Positions 35,622 through 46,019 of a stretch of DNA of 64,000 bases are shown piece by piece; position 1 is the stretch's first letter; each line of letters starts with the position of its first letter. The notes beneath the pieces are model-generated. The model ran no database searches, was not told where the DNA came from, and saw only the letters and a program-made list of their open reading frames with translations. Source of the stretch: Cyathus striatus (taxonomy: Eukaryota; Basidiomycota; Agaricomycetes; Agaricales; Nidulariaceae); contig JAOVFP010000003.1 in NCBI GenBank assembly GCA_025738555.1, positions 4,774,001 through 4,838,000 on the forward strand, read 5' to 3'. A program made the position numbers and the translations under genes.

Positions 35622-36356
35622 ATGTCTGCCAAGGTACATAGAAAATAACTCATAATATAGAAGTGAAACTTGACTACTCTTTTTTGTAGGGGATACGTTT
35701 GATGACCATGGATCCAGTCGATGAACAGCAAACACAGCTCTTGGAAAAGCTTGCGATTGTGTACAATATTGCTAAGAGAGCAGGTGAAGAAGACGTATTC
35801 TGGATGCAAACGTATTCAGGCTGGAGTCAAATATATCCAATCGATCTTCAGGGAGACGGAAACAGAGATGGGAACGGAGATGGGGGAGTTGATGTAAGAA
35901 TTTGCTGTGTTTGTTTGATAAAAATGCTCATAATATGGATAGCGGCAACTTTATCTATCAAAAAAATCAAAAAGCATTGAGAATGTTAGTCGATTTTAAT
36001 CAGTTATTATCATTCGTTTGTAACACAACATTTTGTAGCAAATAAAGTTTGAGATCCTTCGGCTGAACTGCTGGCCTCCGAAATCGAAAGATAATGAAGA
36101 TCTCAAAGCAATGATTAGCCACAACAATTGGAAAGAAGTTCTGCAGAAAGCATTTCTTCAAGCACGACTTCATAAAGTAAGTCTTCACGTACCACTAAAA
36201 GCACCGCACGTCGAAGCAGGAGATAATTCTGAATGCACTCCTATTTAGGAACACTGGGATCGTCAGAGAACAGAGACCCTGACCTTTGAAGATATCGACA
36301 TAAATACATGGTTCCAGGAGTACTTGAAGTCCCTTGTAGGCTGTAGTCAACCATGA
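35622..36356 (+). CDS. Unknown 153-residue protein, four exons
   Basis: Exons 35622-35633, 35690-35893, 36039-36176 and 36249-36356 have clean GT-AG introns and join in frame, with phase-0 junctions. The protein starts MSAK-GIRLMTMDPVDEQQ. It contains QLLEKLAIVYNIAKRAGEED, VFWMQTYSGWSQIYPIDLQG, a DGNRDGNGDGG acidic/Gly linker, then LRLNCWPPKSKDNEDLKAM and a C-terminal helix WFQEYLKSLVGC. No domain recognised; small, acidic, likely soluble. It lies divergently from the 1,103-residue gene inside the element. The first exon is only 12 bases, so the start is less sure; ATG 35702 in exon 2 is the alternative. Confidence 0.65.
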
Positions 36357-38144
36357 TGTCGATTTCAAGATGTAGTATGGACTGAATTTCTATGTTAGTC
36401 ACATCAGAGCGTGTTTAAAAAGCATGGGGAGAAAAGGAATAAAATGGGGGATACAACGCGGTAGTGATAAGGGTATCCAGAGAACCTGATAACAACTCAG
36501 CAGGCATCCAGAGGTACTCCAATAACGCAACAACTGCTCATATTTTGAGTGATTGAGAAGAGGCACATTTAGAAATTACAGCGCTCACCTGAAATCCCTA
36601 CATAGATCTTTCCATGAATATCTTAAAATCGCATACATGCGTGTCATGACCGTAAATTTGCCCAGCTCCCTATAGACCTTGCAGTCAGTGTATTGTGTAG
36701 CCAGACATCATCTAGAGCTCGCTCTCACCAATAGATATTTCACCTACATAGCGACAGCTCATAAGAATCCAGAACTGAAACAGTGAAAGGGTAAGTTGGG
36801 TAACTGCATGTGCCTCACGGATCATATAAGCTGCAATAAACTTACCTCCATCGATATTTGGAAGCCGTAACGCAAAGTTTGCACATTTTTCAGGGCTAGT
36901 GTGAAGCATCGATGATCTATGGTGAGGGACTGTCGCGCTCTTATTGTTTCCCTGGAGAGCGCAGTGAGAGAGGCTGTGCTTGGTGGTGGTGTTGGCTCTG
37001 AGCCTTCTACTTATATGATATATCACATGAAGTCAGTGACGGGGACGCACATAATAGGCACGGATCATCAGTACGGAGTCTACACCTCGAAATGTTCAAT
37101 GTTTTTCCATGATGGAGAAATGGATGCAAGAACAAAGACACACCATGGATCGTCATCTATTAGGGGGAATTATCTTCCTTGGCCTAAACACCCATGTATG
37201 CCTCTGCCCCGTGCATCAGGGACAAATTTGACGGGGGCTCCGGTGGAATCGAATAGAATGCAATGTAATTTAGATTTGGTTCTGTGAGGAAAGCAAGCAT
37301 GTTACTGAAAGGAAGATAATGAAATTGAAAGGAAGGAAGGAAGAAACGAAGGGAGGAAGGGAGGAAGGGAGGAAGGGAGGAAGGAAGAAATGAAGAAACG
37401 AAGAAAGGGAAAAATGAAGAAATGAAGATAGAGACAGGAGGAAAAAGGGAGGGTAAAAGAGAAGAAGTTGATCACGATTAGTATTGGCTATCGCAAATTG
37501 TGGCATTGTGCACCTTGTGTTTCAATTTGTGGGGTGGTGGTTGGAGTCAGGTGCTCCAGTTTCCGATCCGTTGCTCTACTCCAGAGTCTAGGTATGTCTT
37601 CCCTGCCATTTCCCTCTTCTTCTACCCAAAAAATCCTTCATGCAGACCCGGATACTTCTTTATATAAGCTTATCCTTGTGAACTCAGAATTCTACCAAAA
37701 GAACCTCGTCAGTTCCATAATCAAAGAAAGTAAGGTCGGTCGCAGTGCTTGTTCACCGCTTTCATCAAGATTCAATGCTGTCAAGTTCAATCTTGAATCA
37801 CATCCTCTTGAATGGCTCTTTTACTGCAACCAATTGAGGCTTGTCATGCCAGCGTACTTGCGAGTTTCATTTTCCTGTAAATGTAAGCTTTTTCAGGCTC
37901 TCTTACTGTGGACTGATTCCCGAGGGATCCAGGGACCAATCATGTATGTATTATTTTACTTTATATTATTCTCGGAAATATACATTGAAGGTTAAGAGCT
38001 ACCAGCTTGTTTGAAATAGAAATCTTCTCTTGGAATGGCTGAAGCCGCTTTACGTCTTTACACAGGTATTATAAAAGTGACTATTTTCCTTCCAATCTTC
38101 CCTCCCCCATTCGTTTCTGCTTACACCCAGCCTCACACAATAAA
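36357..38144. other. Element interior: purine repeat and weak open frames
   Basis: Bases 37317-37460 are a GGAA/GGGA/GAAA-rich simple repeat. Open frames at 36712-37026 (minus) and 37468-37995 (plus, with NAVKFNLESHPLEWLFYCNQ) look partly protein-like, but I cannot join them into genes. Probably relics. Confidence 0.45.
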
Positions 38145-38848
38145 ATGACTCAAAACCATCCCACCGCCAATTCCGACACTGTTGACGATGCTAGTCACGT
38201 TAAGCTTGATGGTAAGTAATGTACGCCATAATCTATTATTCATCACTGAATTCTAGATAATTTGCAGAGATAGTCACGATGTTTAGTAAAATGGGCATTG
38301 CTCGCTCTGAGCTAAAAACTATCGGAGAAGCTCTCATTTCGGCCTCTACTGAACTGCCTGTCGCCACAGACATCACTTCGATCACTTCCGATTTCCCTGC
38401 AATCGACTCCAAAACACCCAGTTCAACTTTCAAGCCAACAAATACTACTACAGCTGCACCAGCGGTTCCAATGCACCCTCCCCGCTCCTCTGACATTGCC
38501 GCTGTTGGAACACCCTCGACTTCCAGCCCTGAGAATCCTATGGCCTTTGGTACTGATGGCGATGGTAATACGTACTCATACCATGTGCCAGCCAATGTCA
38601 GCAATGCTGGACAGAAGAAAAATCGGTATTACATTATTATCCGTGGTCGAAAACTAGGCATCTTTGAGGGCTGGTAAGCATGAATACTTTCCAAATCGTA
38701 TTCTTACCATAAATTTCATAGGGAGACTGCATCCGCTCATGTATATGGTGTCTCTGGGGCAGTATGGAGAGGAGTTGCTACCGTTGAGGAGGGCCACTTG
38801 AGAATGACGAAGGCATTGAAAGAGGGCTCTACAAAGGTCCTATCTTAA
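38145..38848 (+). CDS. RNase H1 N-terminal / viroplasmin-domain protein
   Basis: Exons 38145-38211, 38268-38673 and 38722-38848 join in frame to 199 residues. The N-terminal half is a Thr/Ser/Pro-rich linker after MTQNHPTANSDTVDDASHV and a short helix MFSKMGIARSELKTIGEAL. The C-terminal domain reads RYYIIIRGRKLGIFEGW-ETA, then SAHVYGVSGAVWRGVATVEE, the pattern of the RNase H1 N-terminal (hybrid-binding, caulimovirus VI-like) domain that grips RNA-DNA duplexes. No RNase H catalytic domain follows. Such stand-alone domains are common in basidiomycetes and retroelements. Its place in the element suggests cargo or a relic of a nested retroelement. Confidence 0.72.
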
Positions 38849-39734
38849 TTGTTACTCTTAAATCATTGCTACGGAATATATGCACATTGTTTCAGTCTTA
38901 TTTTTATTTGGTTTTTATCATTCAGATTCCAAGCGTGACCAAGCGAGTGAATTTAACATCGAGGGCATCAAAAAAGTCTGACAGACCAGTCTTTAAGATC
39001 ACGGGCGTGGACACCAGTTTGCATCGGCACTCATGACCCGTGCACATAATCACATAAGGTAGCATGCCTATGGTTCACTGGTGGCTAAAGAGTTAGAAAT
39101 GAGATGATAGGGGGAATGGCTCGGCCATGCAAGTGAAAAAAAAGGCAATGATTTTTTTTTTAAAAAAAAAAAAACCTAGTTTATTAGTCGGTTGTGGATA
39201 TCCAGATGTCACGACAGCACTATGCCTAATTTTATGCAAAGTATCTATATGTGTCCGAAGAAAAATGTATGATCTACGATATGTATGACTCAGGACGGCG
39301 TGTCCAGAGGGTGGGATGGGTGGGCCCCTGCTAGGGAGGTGCATCCAGATAAAGCTCCGCGGCTATGCTACAAGAAGAAAAGGTATGTAAAGGGTGCAAT
39401 GGTGCATTTTGCTGAAGGCAGCTATTGGATGGTGATATGTCTGAACAATTTTTCAGGTGGGTCCCATTCTGGAAGAGTTCCCAGGATGCGACGGAGGTGG
39501 GCGGTGTCATTGATGTATCGTAACAGTGTAGCAATACATTTTGGGTCGGTGGGAGGAGCTGGTGTAGACATTGTGGAAGGAGATCTAGCTCACTGGATCC
39601 CAATGTGATGGCCTGTTTTGCCCAGGCAATGATTAGTCAATGGCAGTCAGTGGTTGGAAAGTTGAAAGAAGGTTCCGGCTGTAGTGTGAAATTTTCGGAC
39701 CATGAGATTGCGCGCGAATAATTCTATTCGGTCA
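38849..39734. other. Element interior, no gene recognised
   Basis: The stretch holds an A/T-rich run at 39125-39175 (poly-A and poly-T tracts) and open frames on both strands near 39290-39610. The minus frame reads CIATLLRYINDTAHLRRILG, LPEWDPPEK, which could be the end of a captured gene, but it is too short to name. Confidence 0.4.
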
Positions 39735-40850
39735 CCAATCAGTCACCCTAGCACTCTCACTCAGACCCCATTGAAGTAAAAACTCGAAGGGGCCGAAGCT
39801 CAAGCCATAGCAGGCACGAATGGGAGAGCCAGAGATTCAGGATGCTGAGGAAGAGCCAAAGCCCAATGAAGATGTTCTGAGAGTTGAAGTATACATTCAC
39901 GAGGAATGTGGATGTATAGTTTGTAAGTGTCACTGCGCCAATGTCCAAGCAATTGAATTTCGTGGTCGGAATAGCCAGAAGTAGCTGCACCACAGCGAAA
40001 ACTGTGACCAGAATATAAAGCAGGATCGTAACCCAGTGTGGCAAGTGAGGACTTCAATAGAGCAATGAAATCTTTGCGGTGCAAAGGGGAGCCAATGGCT
40101 GCAGAGAAAGGCGGGGAATTGTCCGCCAGGGGATGAGTTGTGAAAAGAGACTGTAATGCATGTATTGCACAAGTAGTAGTGCCTGATGCTTTGGCAATTA
40201 GAATTGTGCTAAACCCTTTACAAAAAGGGTCGGTCTTTGAAGATGGCAGCATAAGGCGAATGTAAGAAGGATTAGTGAGGGAAAGGGTAAAGGCAACAAC
40301 CCCTGAGTAAAATGAAGCGAGGAATCAAAGGCATGACCATTGGGCACAGTAAATTCACCGCAGCGCAAGGAGGCCGCCCAAGCGAGTTTGATGACAGCAT
40401 AAAAATTTAAGGCAAGGTAAGATGAGTGATCCACTGAGGGGAGGAATAGCTGCTGGAGGATAGAGAGTGTAATGGGAAGCTTGGGTGTGCGAGCATATTC
40501 CCATAGTAGAGCTTGATTCCGCATAGAAGGCGTTGGATGGTAGGTGACTCGCAGTTTTTGAAAGGTAGTCCAGCGTCAACGTGGAGGGAATGAACACTAC
40601 TGAGGTAGCCTTTAATCGTTTTAGGCTGTAATGCGCAGCCACCTCCAGGAGAGCAGAAGTTGAGGCAGGGAGGAATTTCCCGGGTTGACTGTGGAGCGAA
40701 GGGCACAAGCAGATGAACATGATAAGAGATTTTTGACCAGTGGAGTGTGCCTTGTGGACAAACCGCAAACCAGACTGAACTGGCTATGTAGTAACAGAAC
40801 TTGAATGGAACAGGTAGATAAAAATATCAAATTCGTAGTGAGTGATAGTG
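39735..40850 (-). mobile_element. Tyrosine-recombinase element relic 2 (frameshifted)
   Basis: The catalytic half is in one frame (40252-39800). It reads GYDPALYSGHSFRCGAATSG, then HEIQLLGHWRSDTYKLYIH, with the H-x-x-R box, the late His/Trp position (GHW) and the Tyr expected of tyrosine recombinases. An upstream box around AASLRCGEF would supply the first Arg. N-terminal pieces (GQKSLIMFI, HSQPGKFLPAS, RLLCGIKLYYGNML) lie in other frames, so the copy is decayed. The left end, CACCCTAGCACTCTCACTC, mirrors the right end of relic 1. A Crypton-type element is the best guess; it is not a Starship captain by motif. Confidence 0.7.
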
Positions 40851-42614
40851 AGTGGCTGTTCTACACTTTCTATCGTCCACTAAGGTGCTTCCACAATAAA
40901 GGTTAAGTAACAAGCCTTGAACAATCAACAGTAAAACTTACGTGGCGAAAAAACACACAACACCGTCACCTGAGGCTGTGCATTGCCTGTGCACAACTAA
41001 TGTGGTGGGTGGATAGTAGTAATAGTAGCAAAAGGTAGCACTGTCTGGTAGCCGTTCCCAATTATGAGGTCGCAGTAATGCGCATACGCCTTTCAAAGTT
41101 GTGGTATAAATATAAGATACACACAAATCAGATGTTGGAGAACTCACATGACAGGATGTGATATCATCACGTCCAGAATCTGTGCCTTGCTGAGGCAGAA
41201 TATTCAAATCCTTCTCCAAGTCACCCAAAAACTGTGCATCTGTATGTGCCCCACAGTATAAACATTCTCTCCCCTCAGAAACCGCCCAGCCACTTGCGCG
41301 TGCTTCTGCGATCGAGTGACATTATCGGAGGGGGTGTTGTTGCAAGAGAGGGATGTTGCCACGAGAACGGTTGTTGGCGAGAGAAAAGACTGTGGATGCG
41401 GTAGTGTGGTATCGGGTATCGAGAAGAACAGCCCACTTGAGGGATAGGGATAATGAGCAAGTGGTACACGGCAAAGAATGTGGGAGTGAATATTAACGTT
41501 GAAACGTTGACGGGTTGGCCTGTTGACATGATGGGAGCCAAAAAGAGTGAGGCGCATGCAGCGCGAGAGTAACGAGAATGGTGGTAAAATCGACGGCCAG
41601 CGGCGAGCAGTGAGTAAAGTGTTGTGTGGGAGAGGGCGCACAGCGAGCAGCGAGAGGACTGCGAGAGGATGTGTACAAACAAAGATCCGGTCCGCGGAAG
41701 GGCCTTCAGAAATCACCTTATAAGGCGATTCTTGAAGACAAATGTTCAAATGTTCAATCTACACTAGTAAGTTGTAACTATAGTACGTGTGTCGATACAA
41801 ACGAAAAAACCCAAACAAACACACACCTGTAGTCTGATTACGGGGAGACTAGATGATTCCGAACTTGCAAGAACTTCCTGTAACTGAAGTCTGAAACTGA
41901 AAAGTGCTTGGAAAGTTTTGCTGCGCGGTACTTTGTCAGAGCAACTTGCCCTTCAAGTCAACTTCAAGTTATTCAAGCCTGAGTTTCACGCAGAATCCAG
42001 ATTTGTACCCCGATCTATGCCTAATATGGATTTAGCGGATACTGACTTGCAAGTTACTTACAGAGAAGGCCCCCTTAAGGGCATTTCTTTTAGGTGAGTA
42101 ATACCCCCTGAAGGCCCTTCCCGCGGGTCAAAGTGCGCTGCCTACGGTGAAAGATGTTTGGTATCGATGGTCGTACCAAACATGTCAAAGTAAACTAATT
42201 GTAAACAGAAGAAAATAAAGAAAAACTGTAACAGGTGGATATGTTTATCTCAAAGGATGAAGAGAGCATAATGGGTATATCAGATGAACTGACTATTTTT
42301 ATAGAAATGAAAATGGGTTACTGAATAGTGATGATATTATAACTGTTAAACAGAATTTGAAACAAGGAACAGACAAGAAAAGGGAAAGATATTAAACATC
42401 AAGTTCAGTGAAAGTTCTACCAAAAGGAAAGAAGCAGAAGAGTTAGATATACTTGTAATAAATATATGTAAAGTAATATGGGTCTAATAATATTTTTTTT
42501 AAGTGTTACAGTTGTTTTGTTGCGATGTGCAGAAAGAGTGAATGAAATGCGTGTTCCAAACGCGTTGCGTGCTATCAGCGGCTAGAATGTGTCACATGAC
42601 TAATGAGCAACAGG
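40851..42614. other. Right interior of element, non-coding
   Basis: No supported gene. A long minus frame (41204-41749) has an unlikely Pro/Ser/Leu composition. Bases 42140-42540 are AT-rich like the left subterminal region. Contains the right subterminal repeat (42064-42126). Confidence 0.5.
42064..42126 (+). repeat. Subterminal repeat, right copy
   Basis: CCCTTAAGGGCATTTCTTTT, a spacer, then CCCCCTGAAGGCCCTTCCCG. Direct-oriented counterpart of 10947-11003, about 0.58 kb from the right end of the element. Confidence 0.6.
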
Positions 42615-42704
42615 CTAGCGGATATATCCGAGGAGTGTCACAGCGCATAACGCCTCCCCTGCTACTTTCGCGAATTGCTCGGAAGGCGGCCCCCTGGATG
42701 CTCC
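42615..42704 (-). repeat. Right terminal inverted repeat of the 33-kb element
   Basis: Read on the minus strand from 42704 it starts GGAGCATCCAGGGGGCCGCC and follows the left repeat with 60 identical bases, then about four differences up to GGATATATCCGCTAG. Confidence 0.9.
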
Positions 42705-42712
42705 CAGGGAGC
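42705..42712. repeat. Candidate target-site duplication, right copy
   Basis: CAGGGAGC, directly outside the right terminal repeat. Counterpart CGAGGAGC at 9677-9684; two mismatches. Confidence 0.4.
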
Positions 42713-43867
42713 GTCTTCCTCAAAAAACAAGGCTCCGCAATAGTGAGAAATTTCCGTACTATTCCCAATTCGATTTTCTCTTCGAACGGGTTGACCCCTC
42801 TTAGCCTCTACCCAATCTACAAGGGGATTTACAGGCTTATGTTGCTGCGCATTGCGGGAAGCTGCCGAATAGGCATATGAGACCTTTTCGACTACTTGCA
42901 TCCATGGCAGAAAGCGGGCATAATTGTAGATGGGCGCAGTAGACCGCTCATCCACTCGAAGAGCATCTCGACTACTGAAGTCCAGATAAATTGCACGGTC
43001 GCTAGAAACGGCTGTTGCGGGTACAGTGTCACTACCGCCTTTAACAACGTGGGCTATTCCGTTCGCCCTTTCTACAGCCATGCGCAGTCGAATGGAATCG
43101 CATTTAGGAGATATTTGTAACCATCCTACAACAATGGGAATTAACCAAAGCCAGAGTGATCCAACCCCTTGTCCAATCAGTTGAAAGTTGTTGACAATAT
43201 CACCGGTGCCAAAAGAATCAACGACAGTAAACACATAGGCAATGGCTACCCATGCGATCGAAGTGGCTGCCGAAATCGACCACGTATACGTATAATCGAC
43301 CCACACTACCAACTCATCCCACCACTCATCATTTTCTGGAAGTACAATGAGACAAGCAAGTAAACCTCCATCTTCGTTAATCCTGAGGGGGGACTGCTGA
43401 AGGCTGCTAAGCACGCGAACGGCACTTCGTACATTTGGATAACGATATGCACCGAATAGGCTAGCTATCCATCGACCATTTAGGGCCGTTAGTGCGAGTG
43501 AATAAGCTCCTAAGGTAGGCGACCCAACAGTCAGCACAATTGCTTCTAAATTGATGAGTTTGTCATTTGAACCAAATGGCGTCTGTGAAATGAGGGCAAG
43601 CCATGGAAGCAACCATGAGCTAAACTGCTGGGAAAAGACAGTCCATTGGAAGGGTTCTTGGCCTGCACCACAGTATTTTAGACAATTTTCGTAACTGATT
43701 GCCGTGGCGCCTGATGCGTTCACAGGATAGCCAAAGCTGTTCAACCCAATGGGTCCATAATACCCTTGGGTAACGTTGAACATGCAGGAATTGAAGTTGA
43801 CCGACGCTTGTGATGGCGTGGAAAGAAGCGCGAAATACAAGAGGGCCGTCAGGTAGCTGCCCACCAT
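42705..43867 (-). pseudogene. Multi-pass membrane protein family, copy D: 5' half of the split gene
   Basis: From ATG 43867 (MVGSYLTALLYFALL), through NFNSCMFNVTQGYYGPIGLN, CGAGQEPFQW, LLPWLALISQTPFG, the TM segments near AATSIAWVAIAYVFTVVDSF and LWLWLIPIVVGWLQI, to ISHYCGALFFEEDAP. There the frame enters the terminal repeat and stops 14 codons later. The missing C-terminal segments are those of copy C at 9.0-9.7 kb. The gene body is open, with no mutation on this side, so the insertion may be fairly recent. Confidence 0.88.
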
Positions 43868-44280
43868 GTCTGCGTAAGTGGCTTTAGGATGTTGTTCAAG
43901 AGCACTTCAGTGTATGGCTTACCTCAAGCCGTGGAATGAGAAGGCACAAATTCACAAATTGAAGTAACATGATGGGTCAGTTAAATATCGTGATAGATGG
44001 GAGAAGATACCATAAAATGTATAACATTACCGCCGTACACAGTGCGCACATGCCTTATGGTTAATGTAGTTAGACGCGGTAAGTACAGCCCTTGTAGTAG
44101 GTGCCAGCCACACCTAACGATTGTTCGAAAAGATTGTTGCGAGTTTGCACACGAGTGACGTTCTCCTCAAATAGATTTATAACTGAAGTATTAACTGTAC
44201 CTTAACAACACATACTATAGATCCCGAAGTCTTCAAAGTTTGCATGAATATATAGTAAAACTCCATTAACGCCAGAACAC
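43868..44280. other. Intergenic, upstream of copy D
   Basis: Expected promoter of the split membrane-protein gene. No gene or clear control site seen. Confidence 0.5.
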
Positions 44281-46019
44281 TTACGTGCCATTCTCCGCTG
44301 CCAACTCATCCATAGCTGCTTCCAAAGATTCGTCAATAGTAGTGAACCATGCCCACCCCCAGTTCGCCGTGATCGCCTCCCCAACCTCTTTTAGCCTTGT
44401 CGCTTTCTCTTCCACAGTGCAATTGATATAGTCGAATTGATCGTTTGCGAAAGTATAATACTGACCATTTACGAAAGATCGGTTTGCGACATCCATCGAA
44501 AACGGGCGTCTGTACTGATCATAAATAGAAAGCGCGCGGGTCAGGGTTTCTCGGGTTGTTGAAGGATGGCCTAGCAGTGACCCAAGAAAGTATGCGTCCT
44601 GTCATTATTAACGTTGACATGAGTTGTCAAAAGTTGAACAAACACCAAAATTAGGTCGTGACTCGTTACCTCGATTGCTTGCCCTCCTCCTGACCCCTGG
44701 TGAGGCACCATAGCGTGAGCCTTATGGTTTAGTTAGATAGGAACATTAGACAGACATAGTTTATCAAAGATTTCTTACAGCATCACCCACGAGTGCCACT
44801 CCTTCAGACACAAAAGTTGGTAAAGGTCTGACAGTGTGAACAGCCCATTTCGTAGGCTTCTCAATATGCTATTGTATGGTGGTTGATACCTCAGATAGGG
44901 TAAGATCTAACAATAAAAATAGAGCATACACGAAGCCAAGCGTGCACTTGTGGCTCCCAACCATCAAAGGCAGATAACCATTCCGTGAGTTCTACCGAGG
45001 TAACCCACGGGCCAGGATATTCAGTATATGCCAGATGCGGTCGTACATATGAAGCAGCGATGTTAACCATCGTTCCGTTAGCAATAGGATACAACATCAT
45101 GTTCTAGTGTGACTTTCTAGTTCAAAAATCTGGGAATTCTTGCGCAACCCACTCACCGCATTCTTTCCTACGAACTGTGTGGAATTCGCAGGGACCTTCA
45201 GCAGTCCAGCGTCAATATCTGCCTGGATTTTCTCGATTGGGATTAATCCTCTGTATATTTCTGCTCCGTGCCAAACTGGGGCGCAGGCAGCGAGAAGTTT
45301 ACTGGCCTCATCCGTGTTGCCTTTCTCCATTGCTTTCACTGCTTCCTTCTCAAGCAAATTGCGCCGGACAACGGACCTGACACCATCAGCGCCGACCAAT
45401 AAGTCACATGTAGACGTTGATCCATCCTGGAATACTAATATTATCTTGCCTGATCTGAGCTTTGTGTATGATGCCAGTCGTTTGGAACAATGCATCTTGT
45501 AGTCCGCCGGTAAATGATCAAGGAGAACCCGTTGAAAGTCAGAGCGATGAAGAGTGAGATAAGCGCCTGTTAACAGCAAGTTATAATTAGGAAATTAATA
45601 GCAAACAGTGTCACGAAACCTGCCTTGTGTAAAGAGTTTAAGGAATTCCACGCCTTCTTTTTCGTCACTCTTTCTAAAAGTCATAGAATGAACTTGACAA
45701 CCCCTGTAAGTTAGTGTGCAAAGGACTAATGCACAGCACAAAAAAACGTACTTATTTCGTTTGTGGGTTTCACGTAAGATGTCTGAGCGAGTTCATCACT
45801 AAGTCCCAACTTTTCTAATACTTTCCAAGGACGGCGCCAAACGCCTATGCCAGCTCCAGCTGCTGTCAGCTGCGCGGCAGCTTCATATACGTCCACTTCT
45901 ATATCAGGACACCTAGCCAGCGTTACTGCAAGCGTGAGCCCTCCTATACCCGCTCCGCTGCGTACCGTGGGCGTTAGTAAATGCGGTCCTTTGTTGTTGG
46001 AGAAGGGAGCGCGAACCAT
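44281..46019 (-). CDS. FAD-dependent monooxygenase (salicylate hydroxylase-like)
   Basis: Group A flavin monooxygenases hydroxylate aromatic or related substrates using NAD(P)H and O2. The N-terminal exon has SGAGIGGLTLAVTLARCPDI (GxGxxG FAD fold) and VDVYEAAAQLTAAGAGIGVW. Later exons carry TLHRSDFQRVLLDHLP, the CDLLVGADGVRSVVRR motif, PTFVSEGVALVGDA-AHAMVP (second FAD motif) and GGGQAIE-DAYFLGSLLG. Supported exons include 45157-45566, 44930-45103, 44780-44868, 44670-44720 and 44281-44598. The intron before 45566 appears to use a GC donor (GCAGGT), which keeps G-A-Y-L in frame. The junction near 45703-45752 did not join cleanly in my reading, so the exact model there is open. Substrate unknown. 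Confidence 0.82.

Larger units (their letters stand above)
9680..42704. mobile_element. Giant (~33 kb) KDZ-type DNA transposon carrying TET/JBP and JmjC genes
   Basis: The two ends are inverted copies of a ~90-base sequence, with the first 60 bases identical. The element splits a single membrane-protein gene, leaving its 3' half at 9.0-9.7 kb and its 5' half at 42.7-43.9 kb. Inside lie a KDZ transposase fused to an Ulp1 protease, a TET/JBP-like dioxygenase, a JmjC-like protein, several unknown intron-rich genes, captured fragments of host genes and two nested tyrosine-recombinase relics. Association of fungal TET/JBP genes with KDZ transposons is established knowledge; that all these genes move together in this unit is inferred from their position between the terminal repeats. 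Nested insertions or fused smaller elements are alternatives. Confidence 0.8.

Noticed and set aside
36712..37026. Minus-strand open frame as a gene
   Set aside because: Single exon, no domain, ambiguous composition and no clear splice partners.
37270..37506. Open frame across the GGAA repeat
   Set aside because: Translation of a simple repeat.
41204..41749. 181-residue minus-strand open frame
   Set aside because: Pro/Ser/Leu/His-rich composition without a domain; reads like chance translation and overlaps other open frames.
9680..42704. Inversion of a segment rather than insertion
   Set aside because: Both halves of the split gene are on the minus strand in correct 5'-3' order, and the inverted repeats face each other, as for an inserted transposon.
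9680..42704. A Starship-type element
   Set aside because: Starships are known from Pezizomycotina and carry a DUF3435 captain at one end. The recombinase relics here are Crypton-like and internal, and a KDZ transposase is present.
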